From the NCBI GenBank assembly GCA_944386045.1, contig CALWZO010000013.1, positions 1 through 38,940 on the forward strand: a stretch of 38,940 bases of DNA, read 5' to 3'. The notes beneath the pieces are model-generated. The model was not told the origin of the DNA and ran no database searches. It saw only the letters and a program-made list of their open reading frames with translations. Numbering within the stretch: position 1 is the stretch's first letter; each line of letters begins with the position of its first letter. Both the position numbers and the translations under genes were made by a program. This DNA comes from an uncultured Clostridia bacterium. GTDB lineage: Bacteria > Bacillota > Clostridia > Oscillospirales > Ruminococcaceae. Positions 22,998-32,108 of this stretch are shown here, piece after piece.

Positions 22998-24770
22998 TTA
23001 ACCGTTTACACTTTCCTGGTAAGCTGCCAGATACTGTGCACTGGCTTCCAGATCCTGTGTCAGCACATTACCTGTGTCGATCAGTGTGCCAACTGTGGAG
23101 TAAACAGGCATTACATAACCGTTGTTGAAGAGCACGAAGTCTTCCTGGTTGATTGCGTAAAGAACAGCTTTGCGCAGATCTTCATTCAGGAATTTGCTGC
23201 CTTCTCTCAGGTTGAAGTTGCAGTAAGTAACGCCGTTGGAGTCTCTCTTCATAACAGTGAAGTTGCTGTCCTGTTCGATGAGGCTTACATCTGTTGCAGC
23301 AACTGTGCCCAACAGATCAACTTCGCCTGCACGGAAAGAAGAAGTAGCAGAAGAAGCGTCTTTGATGAACTTCATGTAAACATTTGCAATTTTGGGTGCA
23401 AATTCAGAATCAGCCATGTAACCGGGGTTCTTTTCAAATGTGATGCCGTAGTCATCAACAGAAACGAACTGGTAAGGGCCGGAGCACCACAGGTGGTTGT
23501 CACCGGCTTTGATAGCACCGAAGTCACCGTAGCAAACATCTTTTGTTGCATCGTAATCTTCAACAGTAAATTTGGAGTTCAGAGACATAACCTGTTCTTC
23601 GCACAGGATACCGGCTGACTGGTGAGCCAGGTAGTTCAGAACCTGCGGGAAGGGTTCGGTTGTTGTGATTTTGATAACCTGGTATGTGCCGGCAGCGTTG
23701 TTAACAGCTGTTTTGTCTGTTGTCAGAGAGCTGATCTGGCCGTCGATACCGGCTGTCAGAGTTTCCAGAACGGAAGCACCTGTAGAAGCATCTACTTTGC
23801 TGCTCAGTTCGGACAGGTCTGTTACCATTTCAATTGTCTGCATGTGGTTGTGCAGTGTGTATGTCTTGTGAGAAGCAACGCTGTTTTTGTCAGCTGCTCT
23901 TTCCAGAGAGAACACTACATCTTCACCGCCAACTCTTACGCCTGTGTTAACAGCATGGCCGCCTTCTGCTTTGGAGAAAAATACATCGTCTCTCAGCAGG
24001 AAGTAGTATTCGCTGTTGCCTTCAGCAATTGCATATGCGTAAGACAGTGATGAATCTGTTGTGATTTCATCGTCATCTGACAGGTTGATGATTTTTACAT
24101 ACATGTTACCGGACAATGTGTTCATTGTACCGTCATTTGCCTGGATCGGGTCCAGAGATGTGGGAGAAGCAGATGTCTGTGTCAGAACCAACGGTCTTGT
24201 ATCGTTGTTTGCGGCATCAATGTATTCATAAGCTTCCCAACGGCCCGGACGAGATTTGGGCTGGTTGATTGATTCAGCTTTCAGCAGCTGGTTGTTGTAA
24301 GCCAGCATTTTTACTGTTGAGTAAATCGGAACAAGGTAAGCTTTTTCTGTTATCAGATAGTTTTCCAGCTCTGTGTATGTAGCAGCTGCCTGTTCACCGA
24401 TTTCTGTTGCACCTTTGTCAATCAGTTCATCAACTTTTTCGTCGATGATAGGTGAATCATTGTAGTCACCTGTGGAATGATAGATACCGCGAACAGCGTA
24501 GTCCACGTTACCTGTAACTGTTGTCCAGCCTGTTACAGCCAGATCAAAGTTACCTGCTTCTTTTGCCCGCTGGAAGCTGGAATAGTCAGGCTGCATGTTG
24601 ATTGTAACTGTAAAGCCTGCATTTTCAAGCTGGTCGCGGATGATGTTCAAGTTGTCTTCACTTGATGATTGGCCCAAAATTGTTATAGGCTCTTTTTCTG
24701 TGGTAGTACCGCAAGCTGCCAGAGAAAAAGCCATAACAACGCTGAGGGCCAGCGCAATAAACTTTTTCAT
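22998..24770 (-). CDS. oppA: Oligopeptide-type ABC substrate-binding lipoprotein (SBP family 5), apparently circularly permuted
   Basis: 590 residues. Signal peptide with lipobox LAAC (Cys20), so anchored outside the membrane. Family 5 proteins normally start with a TLDP-type segment and end with the lobe containing the FDL..GW block. Here the order is swapped. Residues about 28-186 carry the normally C-terminal part: ITILGQSSSEDNLNIIRDQL, AGFTVTI, GNFDLAVTGW (73-82), then YTELENYL and AYLVPIY. Residues about 191-590 carry the normal N-terminal part: RPLVLTQTSASPTSLDPIQA, GGEDVVFSLERA, CSGPYQFV, FRAGEVDLLG, DLRKAVLYAINQEDF. The chain ends at SAQYLAAYQESVNG, where ordinary members continue into the missing lobe. 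It likely binds peptides for the OppBCDF transporter. Last gene of the operon, 55 bases after oppF. Confidence 0.85.
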   Translation of the reverse strand: MKKFIALALSVVMAFSLAACGTTTEKEPITILGQSSSEDNLNIIRDQLENAGFTVTINMQPDYSSFQRAKEAGNFDLAVTGWTTVTGNVDYAVRGIYHSTGDYNDSPIIDEKVDELIDKGATEIGEQAAATYTELENYLITEKAYLVPIYSTVKMLAYNNQLLKAESINQPKSRPGRWEAYEYIDAANNDTRPLVLTQTSASPTSLDPIQANDGTMNTLSGNMYVKIINLSDDDEITTDSSLSYAYAIAEGNSEYYFLLRDDVFFSKAEGGHAVNTGVRVGGEDVVFSLERAADKNSVASHKTYTLHNHMQTIEMVTDLSELSSKVDASTGASVLETLTAGIDGQISSLTTDKTAVNNAAGTYQVIKITTTEPFPQVLNYLAHQSAGILCEEQVMSLNSKFTVEDYDATKDVCYGDFGAIKAGDNHLWCSGPYQFVSVDDYGITFEKNPGYMADSEFAPKIANVYMKFIKDASSATSSFRAGEVDLLGTVAATDVSLIEQDSNFTVMKRDSNGVTYCNFNLREGSKFLNEDLRKAVLYAINQEDFVLFNNGYVMPVYSTVGTLIDTGNVLTQDLEASAQYLAAYQESVNG

Positions 24771-24800
24771 TTGAGTATACTCCTTTTTTTATTTATGCAC

Positions 24801-24815
24801 AGCCGCAAAGCGGCT
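24801..24815 (-). promoter_or_regulatory. Hairpin between oppF and oppA
   Basis: AGCCGC-TTT-GCGGCT is a perfect 6-bp stem in the 55-base gap. No T-run follows directly. Such hairpins often protect or process mRNA so that the binding protein is made in excess. Confidence 0.45.
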
Positions 24816-24825
24816 ATTCACCGAT

Positions 24826-25818
24826 TTATTCGTATTTCAGCGTACCATCGGCCACTTCCTGCCATCTGTGGCAAGCCACCAGATGGTTGGGTGCAACCTC
24901 TTTCAGCTGAGGTGTCTCTTTTGTACACTGCTCAGTGGCAAAAGGACAACGGGTGGCAAAACGACAGCCTATCTTCGGGTTGATAGGTGATGTGATTTCG
25001 CCTTTGAGAATTATTTTCTTGCTCTTTTTCAGCACATTCGTGGAAGGAATGGCTGACAGCAACGCAATTGTGTAAGGATGAAGCGGTTTTTCAAATATGT
25101 CATTCTTGGGAGCTTTTTCTATCAGCTGACCCAGGTACATAACACCTATGTTTGTGGATATGTGTTTTACAACAGACAGGTCATGGGAGATAAACATATA
25201 TGTCAGGCCCATTTTTCTCTGCAGATCCATCAGCAGGTTGATAATCTGTGCCTGAACGGAAACGTCCAGCGCAGAAACCGGCTCATCACATACGATAAAT
25301 TCAGGGTTTATAGCCAAAGCACGGGCAATAACCACACGCTGACGGCGTCCGCCGTCAAATTCGTGAGGATACTGATTGTAGCTTCTCATGGGCAGGCCAA
25401 CCAGCTCCATCAGCTCTTCAACCCTGGCTTTTCTTTCAGCCTCTGTTTTGTACATTTTGTGCAGTTTCAAAGGCTCTTCGATAATCTGGCCTATGCTCAT
25501 ACGGGGGTTCAGTGATGCGTAAGGGTCCTGGAAGATAATCTGCATTTTCTGACGCATTTTTCTCATTTCGTCATCAGAAAAATTGTTTATATCCATTCCG
25601 TCATATATTACATCGCCGCTGGTGGCCTGATGAAGGCGCAGTATAACACGGCCCAGTGTACTTTTACCACAGCCGGATTCACCTACTATACCCAGTGTTT
25701 CGCCGCGGTTGATTGTCAGGTTTACATCGTCCACAGCGTGAAGATAACCGGCCGGAACCGGGAAATATTTTTTCAGTCTTCTGGTTTCCAGCAAGACTTT
25801 GTTATGGTTGTTTTCCAT
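24826..25818 (-). CDS. oppF: Oligopeptide ABC transporter ATPase OppF
   Basis: 330 residues. Walker A GESGCGKS, Walker [13 protein letters not shown], and switch [11 protein letters not shown] are present. The signature reads [15 protein letters not shown]: Asp stands where most ATPases have the Ser of SGG, a variant I recall in clostridial OppF. The C-terminal oligopeptide/HPY region has a Cys-rich block ([14 protein letters not shown]), which in DppD-type proteins can hold an iron-sulphur cluster. With OppD it drives peptide import. Start overlaps the oppD stop by one base (TAATG). Confidence 0.92.
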   Translation of the reverse strand: MENNHNKVLLETRRLKKYFPVPAGYLHAVDDVNLTINRGETLGIVGESGCGKSTLGRVILRLHQATSGDVIYDGMDINNFSDDEMRKMRQKMQIIFQDPYASLNPRMSIGQIIEEPLKLHKMYKTEAERKARVEELMELVGLPMRSYNQYPHEFDGGRRQRVVIARALAINPEFIVCDEPVSALDVSVQAQIINLLMDLQRKMGLTYMFISHDLSVVKHISTNIGVMYLGQLIEKAPKNDIFEKPLHPYTIALLSAIPSTNVLKKSKKIILKGEITSPINPKIGCRFATRCPFATEQCTKETPQLKEVAPNHLVACHRWQEVADGTLKYE

Positions 25819-26798
25819 TATTCACCCTCCTGCTGTGAAAATAAATCAAAATGACACATAAATTTATGATCTGTTCCGCGCACCGGAGGCTGCTGATTTT
25901 TGCATATATCTTTGCAGTAACGGCAGCGTGGATGGAAATAGCATCCGGTAGGCAGGTCGGCAGCGTTGGAAATTGCGCCTTCTATCGGGATAAGCTCTGT
26001 GGCGTCGCTGTCCAGTTTCGGTATTGAGTCAAACAGACCTCTTGTATAAGGATGTTTCGGATTGAGGTAAACATCCTTTACAGTGCCGCTTTCAACAATC
26101 TGTCCTGCGTACATAATGGCAACATTGTCACAGGTTTCAGCAACAACACCCAGGTCATGAGTGATAAGTATCATAGCCATTTTGTACTTTTCGCGCAGCT
26201 GGTTGATTATATCCAGCACCTGTGCCTGAATGGTAACATCCAGCGCGGTGGTAGGCTCGTCAGCGATAAGCAGTTTGGGGTTGCACAAAAGGCTCATGGC
26301 TATAACAACACGCTGTTTCTGACCGCCGGAGAACTGATGCGGAAAGTCATCATACCTGTCGCTTTTTACACCAACAACTTCCAGCAGGTCAATAACTCTT
26401 TTCTTGGCTTCTGCTTTGGAAACTTTGTCATGAGTTATAACAATTTCGCTCAGCTGTTCGCCCACTGTCATGATAGGGTTGAGGGCTGTCATAGGATCCT
26501 GGAAAATCATAGCTACGCCATTTCCGCGCATTGCCTGGTTTTCCTTATCGGTATTATAAATTACATTGTTGCCTTCAAAATATATTTCGCCGTCCACAAT
26601 CATTCCCGGCGGGTCGGGGATAAGCTGCATGATGGACAAGGCAGTTGTTGTTTTGCCAGCGCCTGTCTCGCCTACCAGACCCAGAGCCTCGCCTTCTCTT
26701 ACGGTGAAATCAATACCGTTTACGGCTTTGGCTGTGGCATCGTCGGTAATATAATGTACATGAAGGTTTTTAACATCTAAAACTACTTTATTATCCAT
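25818..26798 (-). CDS. oppD: Oligopeptide ABC transporter ATPase OppD
   Basis: 326 residues. Walker A GETGAGKT, signature [15 protein letters not shown], Walker [13 protein letters not shown] and switch [13 protein letters not shown]. The C-terminal tail has [14 protein letters not shown], the Cys-rich oligopeptide transporter motif. Unlike OppF its signature keeps the Ser, so the two nucleotide sites are not equivalent in sequence. It lies 23 bases after oppC. Confidence 0.93.
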   Translation of the reverse strand: MDNKVVLDVKNLHVHYITDDATAKAVNGIDFTVREGEALGLVGETGAGKTTTALSIMQLIPDPPGMIVDGEIYFEGNNVIYNTDKENQAMRGNGVAMIFQDPMTALNPIMTVGEQLSEIVITHDKVSKAEAKKRVIDLLEVVGVKSDRYDDFPHQFSGGQKQRVVIAMSLLCNPKLLIADEPTTALDVTIQAQVLDIINQLREKYKMAMILITHDLGVVAETCDNVAIMYAGQIVESGTVKDVYLNPKHPYTRGLFDSIPKLDSDATELIPIEGAISNAADLPTGCYFHPRCRYCKDICKNQQPPVRGTDHKFMCHFDLFSQQEGE

Positions 26799-26821
26799 TT
26801 TATCTATTTATACCTCCTGTA

Positions 26822-28348
26822 TTATTTCAGTTTCGGGTCAAGGGCGTCGCGCAGACCGTCACCGAAGAAGTTGAAGGCCAGAACGATTATGATAATTGCA
26901 AGACCCGGGAATATGGCAATGTAAGGGTTGGATTCCAGATATGTGGAACCGGCTTTCAGGATATTGCCCCATTCAGGAATGTGGGCTTCAACACCGATAC
27001 CCAGGTAAGACAGTGAAGATGTTGACAAAACAGCACTGCCTATACCCATTGTAGCCCTTACGATTACAGGAGCCAGTGAGTTGGGGATAATGTGTCTGAA
27101 TATAATTGTACCGTCTTTGGCACCGCAGGCTTTGGCTGCTTCAACAAATTCCTGGTTGGAAAGGCCCAAAACCTGAGCACGCACAGTTCTGGCGTATCCG
27201 GGTATACCACCAACGGACAGAGCCATGATCAGTGTAATTGTGCTTGCGCCGAAAGCAGCTATGATGGCGATGGCCAGCAGGATGCTGGGAACAGCACTGA
27301 GAACATCCAGTATACGCATGATGATGTTTTCTGTTCTGCCGCCGTAGTAACCGGCCAGCGCGCCCAAAAGACCGCCGACAATAATCGGAACAGCAGTGGA
27401 AATAACACCGATGATAAGTGATATTCTGGCACCGAATATAATTCTGGTAAATACGCATCTGCCGTAGTCGTCACAGCCAAAGGGATAAGCCAGGCTTGGC
27501 TGGGCCAGCATCTGTGAAAAGTTGTTGGATGTGGCAATGCGATAGTCAAATGTCAGGTTGGAACCTATGGAAACTGACAGCAGGAATATAACAACTATCA
27601 TACCTATAACTGCTGTATAGTTTTTGAACAGGCGGCGGATAACATCTATCCACTCCACACTGATTTCGTCATTTTTATGACGGTATTTTCCTATTGCTAT
27701 AAGACCGAGCAGGAATGAGAATACATTACCCAGCGCAAGGCCCAGCAGGCATATTACAGCAAAGGGCATAAATTTTTTGTCGGGTTTTTTGCCCATTGCG
27801 TATTTGCCAACAGCAAATATAACAACAAGGTTAAATATTGAGTACAGTCCGTACAGCGCCATACCCAGCACAAATGTAGATGCCTGTTTGGGTTTGAACA
27901 GGTTCAGTGCGCTTATCAGGATTATGTACAATGAAATAAGCAAAGAGTAAACAGACAGCTGATACTCGATGTTCTTTTCCTTTTTAACCAGCATCATACC
28001 TGCTATAAACAGTAAGAAGTTGCCGCAAAGGATGAAGGGAACCAGCAAAAAGCCCAGCTTTCTTGTGCCGTCGGAAATAGCTCCGGCAGGGCCTATAAGC
28101 TCTTTGGTTATCTTGCTTGTAATGAAAAATTGCAGCAAAAACTGTACTGCAAACACGGCCGCAATAATCAGCTTTGCCGTGGAAACACTTTCTGCCATAA
28201 AAGCGGTAACAGCGAGGTACAGCGCAAAAACGCCTGATACCTGCCAGCCCAGTCTGGATGTCATAAACTCAAAAGAGCCGGACAGCTTTTTGCTGTTTAC
28301 CTTTTTGATATAAGCAGCTTCGTTTTTTGTCATCTGTTTTGTAGCCAC
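26822..28348 (-). CDS. oppC: Oligopeptide ABC transporter permease OppC with a long membrane N-terminal extension
   Basis: 508 residues, against about 290-320 for ordinary OppC. The C-terminal part (about 238-508) is a complete permease: FGCDDYGRCVFTRIIFGAR, and the EAA loop EFVEAAKACGAKDGTIIFRHI. The first 230 residues hold about six further hydrophobic segments (about 35-52, 59-77, 98-121, 130-150, 158-180, 194-220) of no family I recognise. No frameshift or second start separates them. The extension may be an extra membrane domain for assembly or regulation. Between oppB and oppD with short gaps. Confidence 0.88.
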   Translation of the reverse strand: MATKQMTKNEAAYIKKVNSKKLSGSFEFMTSRLGWQVSGVFALYLAVTAFMAESVSTAKLIIAAVFAVQFLLQFFITSKITKELIGPAGAISDGTRKLGFLLVPFILCGNFLLFIAGMMLVKKEKNIEYQLSVYSLLISLYIILISALNLFKPKQASTFVLGMALYGLYSIFNLVVIFAVGKYAMGKKPDKKFMPFAVICLLGLALGNVFSFLLGLIAIGKYRHKNDEISVEWIDVIRRLFKNYTAVIGMIVVIFLLSVSIGSNLTFDYRIATSNNFSQMLAQPSLAYPFGCDDYGRCVFTRIIFGARISLIIGVISTAVPIIVGGLLGALAGYYGGRTENIIMRILDVLSAVPSILLAIAIIAAFGASTITLIMALSVGGIPGYARTVRAQVLGLSNQEFVEAAKACGAKDGTIIFRHIIPNSLAPVIVRATMGIGSAVLSTSSLSYLGIGVEAHIPEWGNILKAGSTYLESNPYIAIFPGLAIIIIVLAFNFFGDGLRDALDPKLK

Positions 28349-28365
28349 TACAAATCCTCTCTCTC

Positions 28366-29778
28366 TTAATAGTTTTTCATCTTGGACTTAATTCTCGGGT
28401 CGATAACAGCGTACATTATGTCAACAATCAGGTTTACGATTGAAACGACGAATGAAACATATATAACGCCGGCCAATACTGCCGGAATGTCCGGTACAAA
28501 CTGCTTTTCAACAATGTATAAGCCGATACCGTTGATGTTGAAAACTTTTTCTGTAACTGATGAACCGCCCAGCATACCGCCAAACTGCATACCGATTGTT
28601 GTGATGATCGGTATCATGGCGTTGCCCAGGATGTGTTTGAGAACAACCTTTCTTTCCGGCAAACCTTTTGCGCGGGCAGTGAGGATGTAGTCTGAATTTT
28701 TTACCTCCATCATGGACGAACGGGTCATACGGGCAACAGACGCCGACATACCGGTACCAAGGACTATGGCCGGCATGATAAGCGTAACCGGATTTCCCAC
28801 CTGGAAAGTGGCGGGCAGCCATTTGTTTTTGATGGAGAATTCCAAAATCATCATAAGGCCCAGCCAGAAGTTGGGTATGGACAGACCCAGCAGGGCTATG
28901 AACATGGCTATATAGTCGAATGATGTATAAGGTTTGATAGCTGAAATGATACCTGAGGGAATTGCTATTACCAGAGATACCAGCATTGACCAGAATGTAA
29001 CCTGCAATGTGATGGGGAATTTGTTGGCCAGGGCCACAGCTATGTTTTCGTTACCCTGGAAAGATTTACCCAGGTTGAATGTCAGCAGGTTCTGGAACTT
29101 GCTGAACAGCTGTACCAGGTAAGGCTGGTCAAGTCCGTGCATTTTGTTAAACCGTTCTACCTGTTCAGGTGTGGCGGTCACACCCAGAATATTTAAAGCC
29201 GGATCCATAGGTGATATGTAAAGTATGGTAAATACAAGGAATGTAACGCCAAACAATACAAATACCATCATAACCAAACGGTCAACCACATACTTGGAGA
29301 TGGGGTTGGTAAACAAAATCATTATGATGTACATCGGAAATGATGTGATGATTGAAAGCGCCAGGAGTGCTCCGTTGCTGATAAGAGAAGAATACACCGA
29401 AGCCATGGTAACTTCTTCTATCGATTTGCTTTGGGCAATCTGTTTTACTTTGTCTTCCAATATCCAGTCAAAATTCTTTTTGGCAATCTGTTCTGCCTGT
29501 TTTTTCATATCCCGCTCGGAAGCTGATTTTTGGAAATATTCGTTTTTCCTTTTGATCTGCTCCAATGCTGTCCGGGTAAGTTCGCTTAACAGAGACGTGC
29601 CTTCCATTTCCCGGCGTACCTGATTTCTTATCTCAGCATAGCCGTCTTTCCCTTTTTTGCCTTTGTAAACAAAAAAAGTAATGAGCATTGTCGGCAATCC
29701 CAGCACCCACAGCCAGATGCGATACTTTGAATTGCGATACATTCTTTTGAATGTATCTTTAAAACTACTGATGTTCAT
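28366..29778 (-). CDS. oppB: Oligopeptide ABC transporter permease OppB with a charged N-terminal extension
   Basis: 470 residues, against about 305-340 usually. The permease core starts near residue 162 (VVDRLVMMVFVLFGVTFLVF) and includes HGLDQPYLVQ, the FNLGKSFQGNE segment and the EAA loop YILTARAKGLPERKVVLKHI. The first 160 residues have one membrane segment (about 21-37), a long polar helical stretch (about 45-120) that may form a coiled coil, then another hydrophobic segment (about 133-156). First gene of the operon, with AGGAG before the start and a promoter 97 bases upstream. Confidence 0.88.
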   Translation of the reverse strand: MNISSFKDTFKRMYRNSKYRIWLWVLGLPTMLITFFVYKGKKGKDGYAEIRNQVRREMEGTSLLSELTRTALEQIKRKNEYFQKSASERDMKKQAEQIAKKNFDWILEDKVKQIAQSKSIEEVTMASVYSSLISNGALLALSIITSFPMYIIMILFTNPISKYVVDRLVMMVFVLFGVTFLVFTILYISPMDPALNILGVTATPEQVERFNKMHGLDQPYLVQLFSKFQNLLTFNLGKSFQGNENIAVALANKFPITLQVTFWSMLVSLVIAIPSGIISAIKPYTSFDYIAMFIALLGLSIPNFWLGLMMILEFSIKNKWLPATFQVGNPVTLIMPAIVLGTGMSASVARMTRSSMMEVKNSDYILTARAKGLPERKVVLKHILGNAMIPIITTIGMQFGGMLGGSSVTEKVFNINGIGLYIVEKQFVPDIPAVLAGVIYVSFVVSIVNLIVDIMYAVIDPRIKSKMKNY

Positions 29779-29874
29779 TCTTTCACTCCTAAAATAGGCA
29801 TCGGCGGATCTTTTTTGTTTTACTCAGGGTTCACCGCCGACCACCTGTCTTTTAATTTAGCTTCATAGGTATTA

Positions 29875-29904
29875 ATTATATCATACCTATATATTTTGTT
29901 TCAA
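29875..29904 (-). promoter_or_regulatory. Extended -10 promoter of the opp operon
   Basis: Minus-strand TTGAAA and TATAAT with an 18-base spacer and a TGn extension. Leader of about 90 bases to oppB. Confidence 0.7.
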
Positions 29905-30114
29905 GATGCAATGCATAGTTATGTGCATTTTCTGTAATTTTTACTATTTTTCCCAAGATTTTTCACCACATTTGTCATTTTGCCAAAAATTATTTGTGGA
30001 TATGAAACAAAAAAAATTTAATTAAATTTATCAATTTTGTCAAATAATTTAAAATTTCAAAATATTTTATGTTTTTACACTAATTGTTACAGTAATTTTT
30101 ATGCAATAAGCTAA

Positions 30115-30144
30115 TTAAAAATATTTGACCACTTGTGATATAAT
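30115..30144 (+). promoter_or_regulatory. Extended -10 promoter of the M28 peptidase gene
   Basis: TATAAT at 30139 with TGA before it; the -35 (TTAAAA, spacer 18) is weak, as often with extended -10 boxes. Confidence 0.55.
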
Positions 30145-30187
30145 ATTTTATACTGTATTATACAAAAAATTTGAAAGGAACACGCAA

Positions 30188-31471
30188 ATGGAAATAAGCG
30201 GAAAAAGAGAATTTGATCTTTTGAAAAAAATCGGCTTTGTAAGAATGGCCGGCACCGAGCAGGAAAAGCAGGCCGCAGAAATTCTTATGGAAGAAGTTCG
30301 CTCCATAGGCCTGGAACCTGTGTGCGAAGAATTTGAAATAGAGGATGCAGACATCACAGCTGCCCAGCTGGAAATTTTGCGGCCTTACAGCAAAACTTAC
30401 ACCGTAACAGCATACAAACTGTCCGAAAACACACCGGCAGAGGGCCTGACAGCACCTTTTTACTATGCCGAAAACATGACTGATGCCGACATGGCAAATG
30501 CAGAAGGCAAAATAATACTGGTAAACGGTTTCCTCAGCCTTGACCTGTACAGAAAAATAGTGAAGTCAAAAGCTGCCGCATTCATCACCATGAGCGGCAA
30601 CATGCTGGAGACTGAAGAAAATTCAGACCTGTTTACACGCACTCTCAGAAGCACAATGAGGGAGTTCGGCAACATGCCCGCCGCCAACATACGCATGACA
30701 GATGCTTTTGATATCGTCAAAAACGGCGCAACCATGGCCAAGCTGACAGTGGTGAACACACCCAAGAAGCTGACCAGCCGCAATGTTATCGCCACAGTAA
30801 AAGGCACAGAAAAACCCGATGAGGTTATCACTTTCGGCGCTCACTTTGACTCAGTAGAATTTTCCACAGGTGTTTATGACAACGGCGCCGGCAGCGTTAT
30901 AAACATGGAAATCATGCGTCATTTTGTAAACAATCCTCCCAAGAGAACTGTCCGTTTCTGCTGGTTCGGCAGTGAAGAGATCGGTCTGGAAGGTTCCAAG
31001 GCTTTTGTAAGAGACCATGAAGAAGAGCTGAAAAAAGATGTGTACATGATAAATGTAGATGTTGCCGGCAGCGTTATCGGCTATGATATCGCCAGAGTTG
31101 TTGCCACCGCAGCAGCAACCAGCCATGCCGACGCATTTATGAAACGCAAAGGCTATGCAGTTGATGTAAAACAGGATATCTACTCCTCCGACTCCATCCC
31201 CTTTGCAGACAAAGGTGTTCCGGCAATCAACTTTATCAGATTTGGTCATCAGATAGGCGGCGCGTTTATCCACTGCCGCAACGATGTAATCGACTATCTG
31301 TCACCTGAAAGCCTGGAAAGAACAACCAAGTTTATCCTGGACTACTCCGACGAAGTAATCAACTCCGCAGTTATGCCGATAGACAGAACTGTTCCGCCGG
31401 AAATGGTTGAAAAGGTAGACAAATACCTGAACAAAAAAGCTCTGGAAGAAGCACGCAAAGACAAAAAATAA
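30188..31471 (+). CDS. M28 family zinc aminopeptidase
   Basis: 427 residues from the ATG at 30188, chosen for the AAAGGAA before it; an earlier ATG at 30125 would overlap the promoter. Two-zinc aminopeptidase motifs: GAHFDSV (first His and Asp), VYDNGAGS (bridging Asp), WFGSEEIGLEGS (catalytic Glu and zinc Glu), MINVDVAG and a late His in FIHCRNDVIDYL. A PA-like insert region precedes the catalytic part. No signal peptide, so it should act in the cytosol on short peptides. It is divergent from opp, suggesting import followed by hydrolysis. Confidence 0.9.
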   Translation: MEISGKREFDLLKKIGFVRMAGTEQEKQAAEILMEEVRSIGLEPVCEEFEIEDADITAAQLEILRPYSKTYTVTAYKLSENTPAEGLTAPFYYAENMTDADMANAEGKIILVNGFLSLDLYRKIVKSKAAAFITMSGNMLETEENSDLFTRTLRSTMREFGNMPAANIRMTDAFDIVKNGATMAKLTVVNTPKKLTSRNVIATVKGTEKPDEVITFGAHFDSVEFSTGVYDNGAGSVINMEIMRHFVNNPPKRTVRFCWFGSEEIGLEGSKAFVRDHEEELKKDVYMINVDVAGSVIGYDIARVVATAAATSHADAFMKRKGYAVDVKQDIYSSDSIPFADKGVPAINFIRFGHQIGGAFIHCRNDVIDYLSPESLERTTKFILDYSDEVINSAVMPIDRTVPPEMVEKVDKYLNKKALEEARKDKK

Positions 31472-31477
31472 TAACTG

Positions 31478-31508
31478 AAAAAGAGGCTGTGAAAACAGCC
31501 TCTTTTTA
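31478..31508. terminator. Bidirectional terminator after the M28 peptidase
   Basis: AAAAAGAGGCTGT / ACAGCCTCTTTTT with a GAAA loop. Shared by the peptidase and the convergent chromate transporter operon. Confidence 0.9.
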
Positions 31509-31544
31509 TTTTACAACCCTATTATTATTTTGTCTGTTGCGCAA

Positions 31545-32108
31545 TCAGTACAATATTATTCCCATAACAGCTGATACCGCCAGGAAAAACACTGTGTGCA
31601 TTTTTTTCAGTTTTTTGGTGTTGAGAAGTATATAAATGGCAGCAAATATCACTATCGCCCTGAAATTTATATAACTTAATATATTTCCCGCAACCGGAGA
31701 GGTGTTGATAAGAGTAACCTGGAACAAACTGAGCAAAGCCGATACGATAAGGGCAAGCACGCAGGGACGCAGGCCATAGAAAGCCCAGTCCACATATTTG
31801 TTTCCGCGGAAAATATGCAAAAATTTTGCCATTATGGAAACAAGTATCAAGGCCGGAAAAATAACTCCCAGCGTGGCAATGCAGCCGCCCAGCAGGCCGG
31901 CAGTTGTATATCCGGCATAGGTGGCCACATTTACGGCCATAGGTCCGGGGGTACTTTCGCTTATAGCTATAAAATCAGTCAGCTGCCGCAGAGTAAACCA
32001 ACCGGTCTTTTCCGAAAGATCATGCAAAAAAGGCAGTGACGCCATACCTCCGCCAAAGTTGAACAGACCGATTTTGGCAAATTCATAAAAAAGCTGCAAA
32101 TAAATCAT
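31545..32108 (-). CDS. Chromate transporter family protein, half-size
   Basis: 187 residues, one CHR domain. The family motif FNFGGGMASLPFLHD is at about 16-30 and ISESTPGPMAVNVATYAGY follows. About five or six membrane segments. Single-domain CHR proteins come in pairs encoded side by side, as here, and work together. In Bacillus such pairs export chromate; in anaerobes the natural substrate may be another oxyanion. Overlaps the upstream partner by 4 bases. Confidence 0.88.
   Translation of the reverse strand: MIYLQLFYEFAKIGLFNFGGGMASLPFLHDLSEKTGWFTLRQLTDFIAISESTPGPMAVNVATYAGYTTAGLLGGCIATLGVIFPALILVSIMAKFLHIFRGNKYVDWAFYGLRPCVLALIVSALLSLFQVTLINTSPVAGNILSYINFRAIVIFAAIYILLNTKKLKKMHTVFFLAVSAVMGIILY

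Larger units (their letters stand above)
29779..30187. other. Divergent intergenic region between opp operon and M28 peptidase
   Basis: About 410 bases, very AT-rich, with no gene. It holds the minus promoter of opp (29875-29904) and the plus promoter of the peptidase (30115-30144). I saw no clear operator repeats or riboswitch. Confidence 0.6.

Noticed and set aside
24826..25818. OppF signature FDGG as a sign of a dead ATPase
   Set aside because: I recall the Asp variant as frequent in clostridial OppF; Walker A, B and switch residues are intact.
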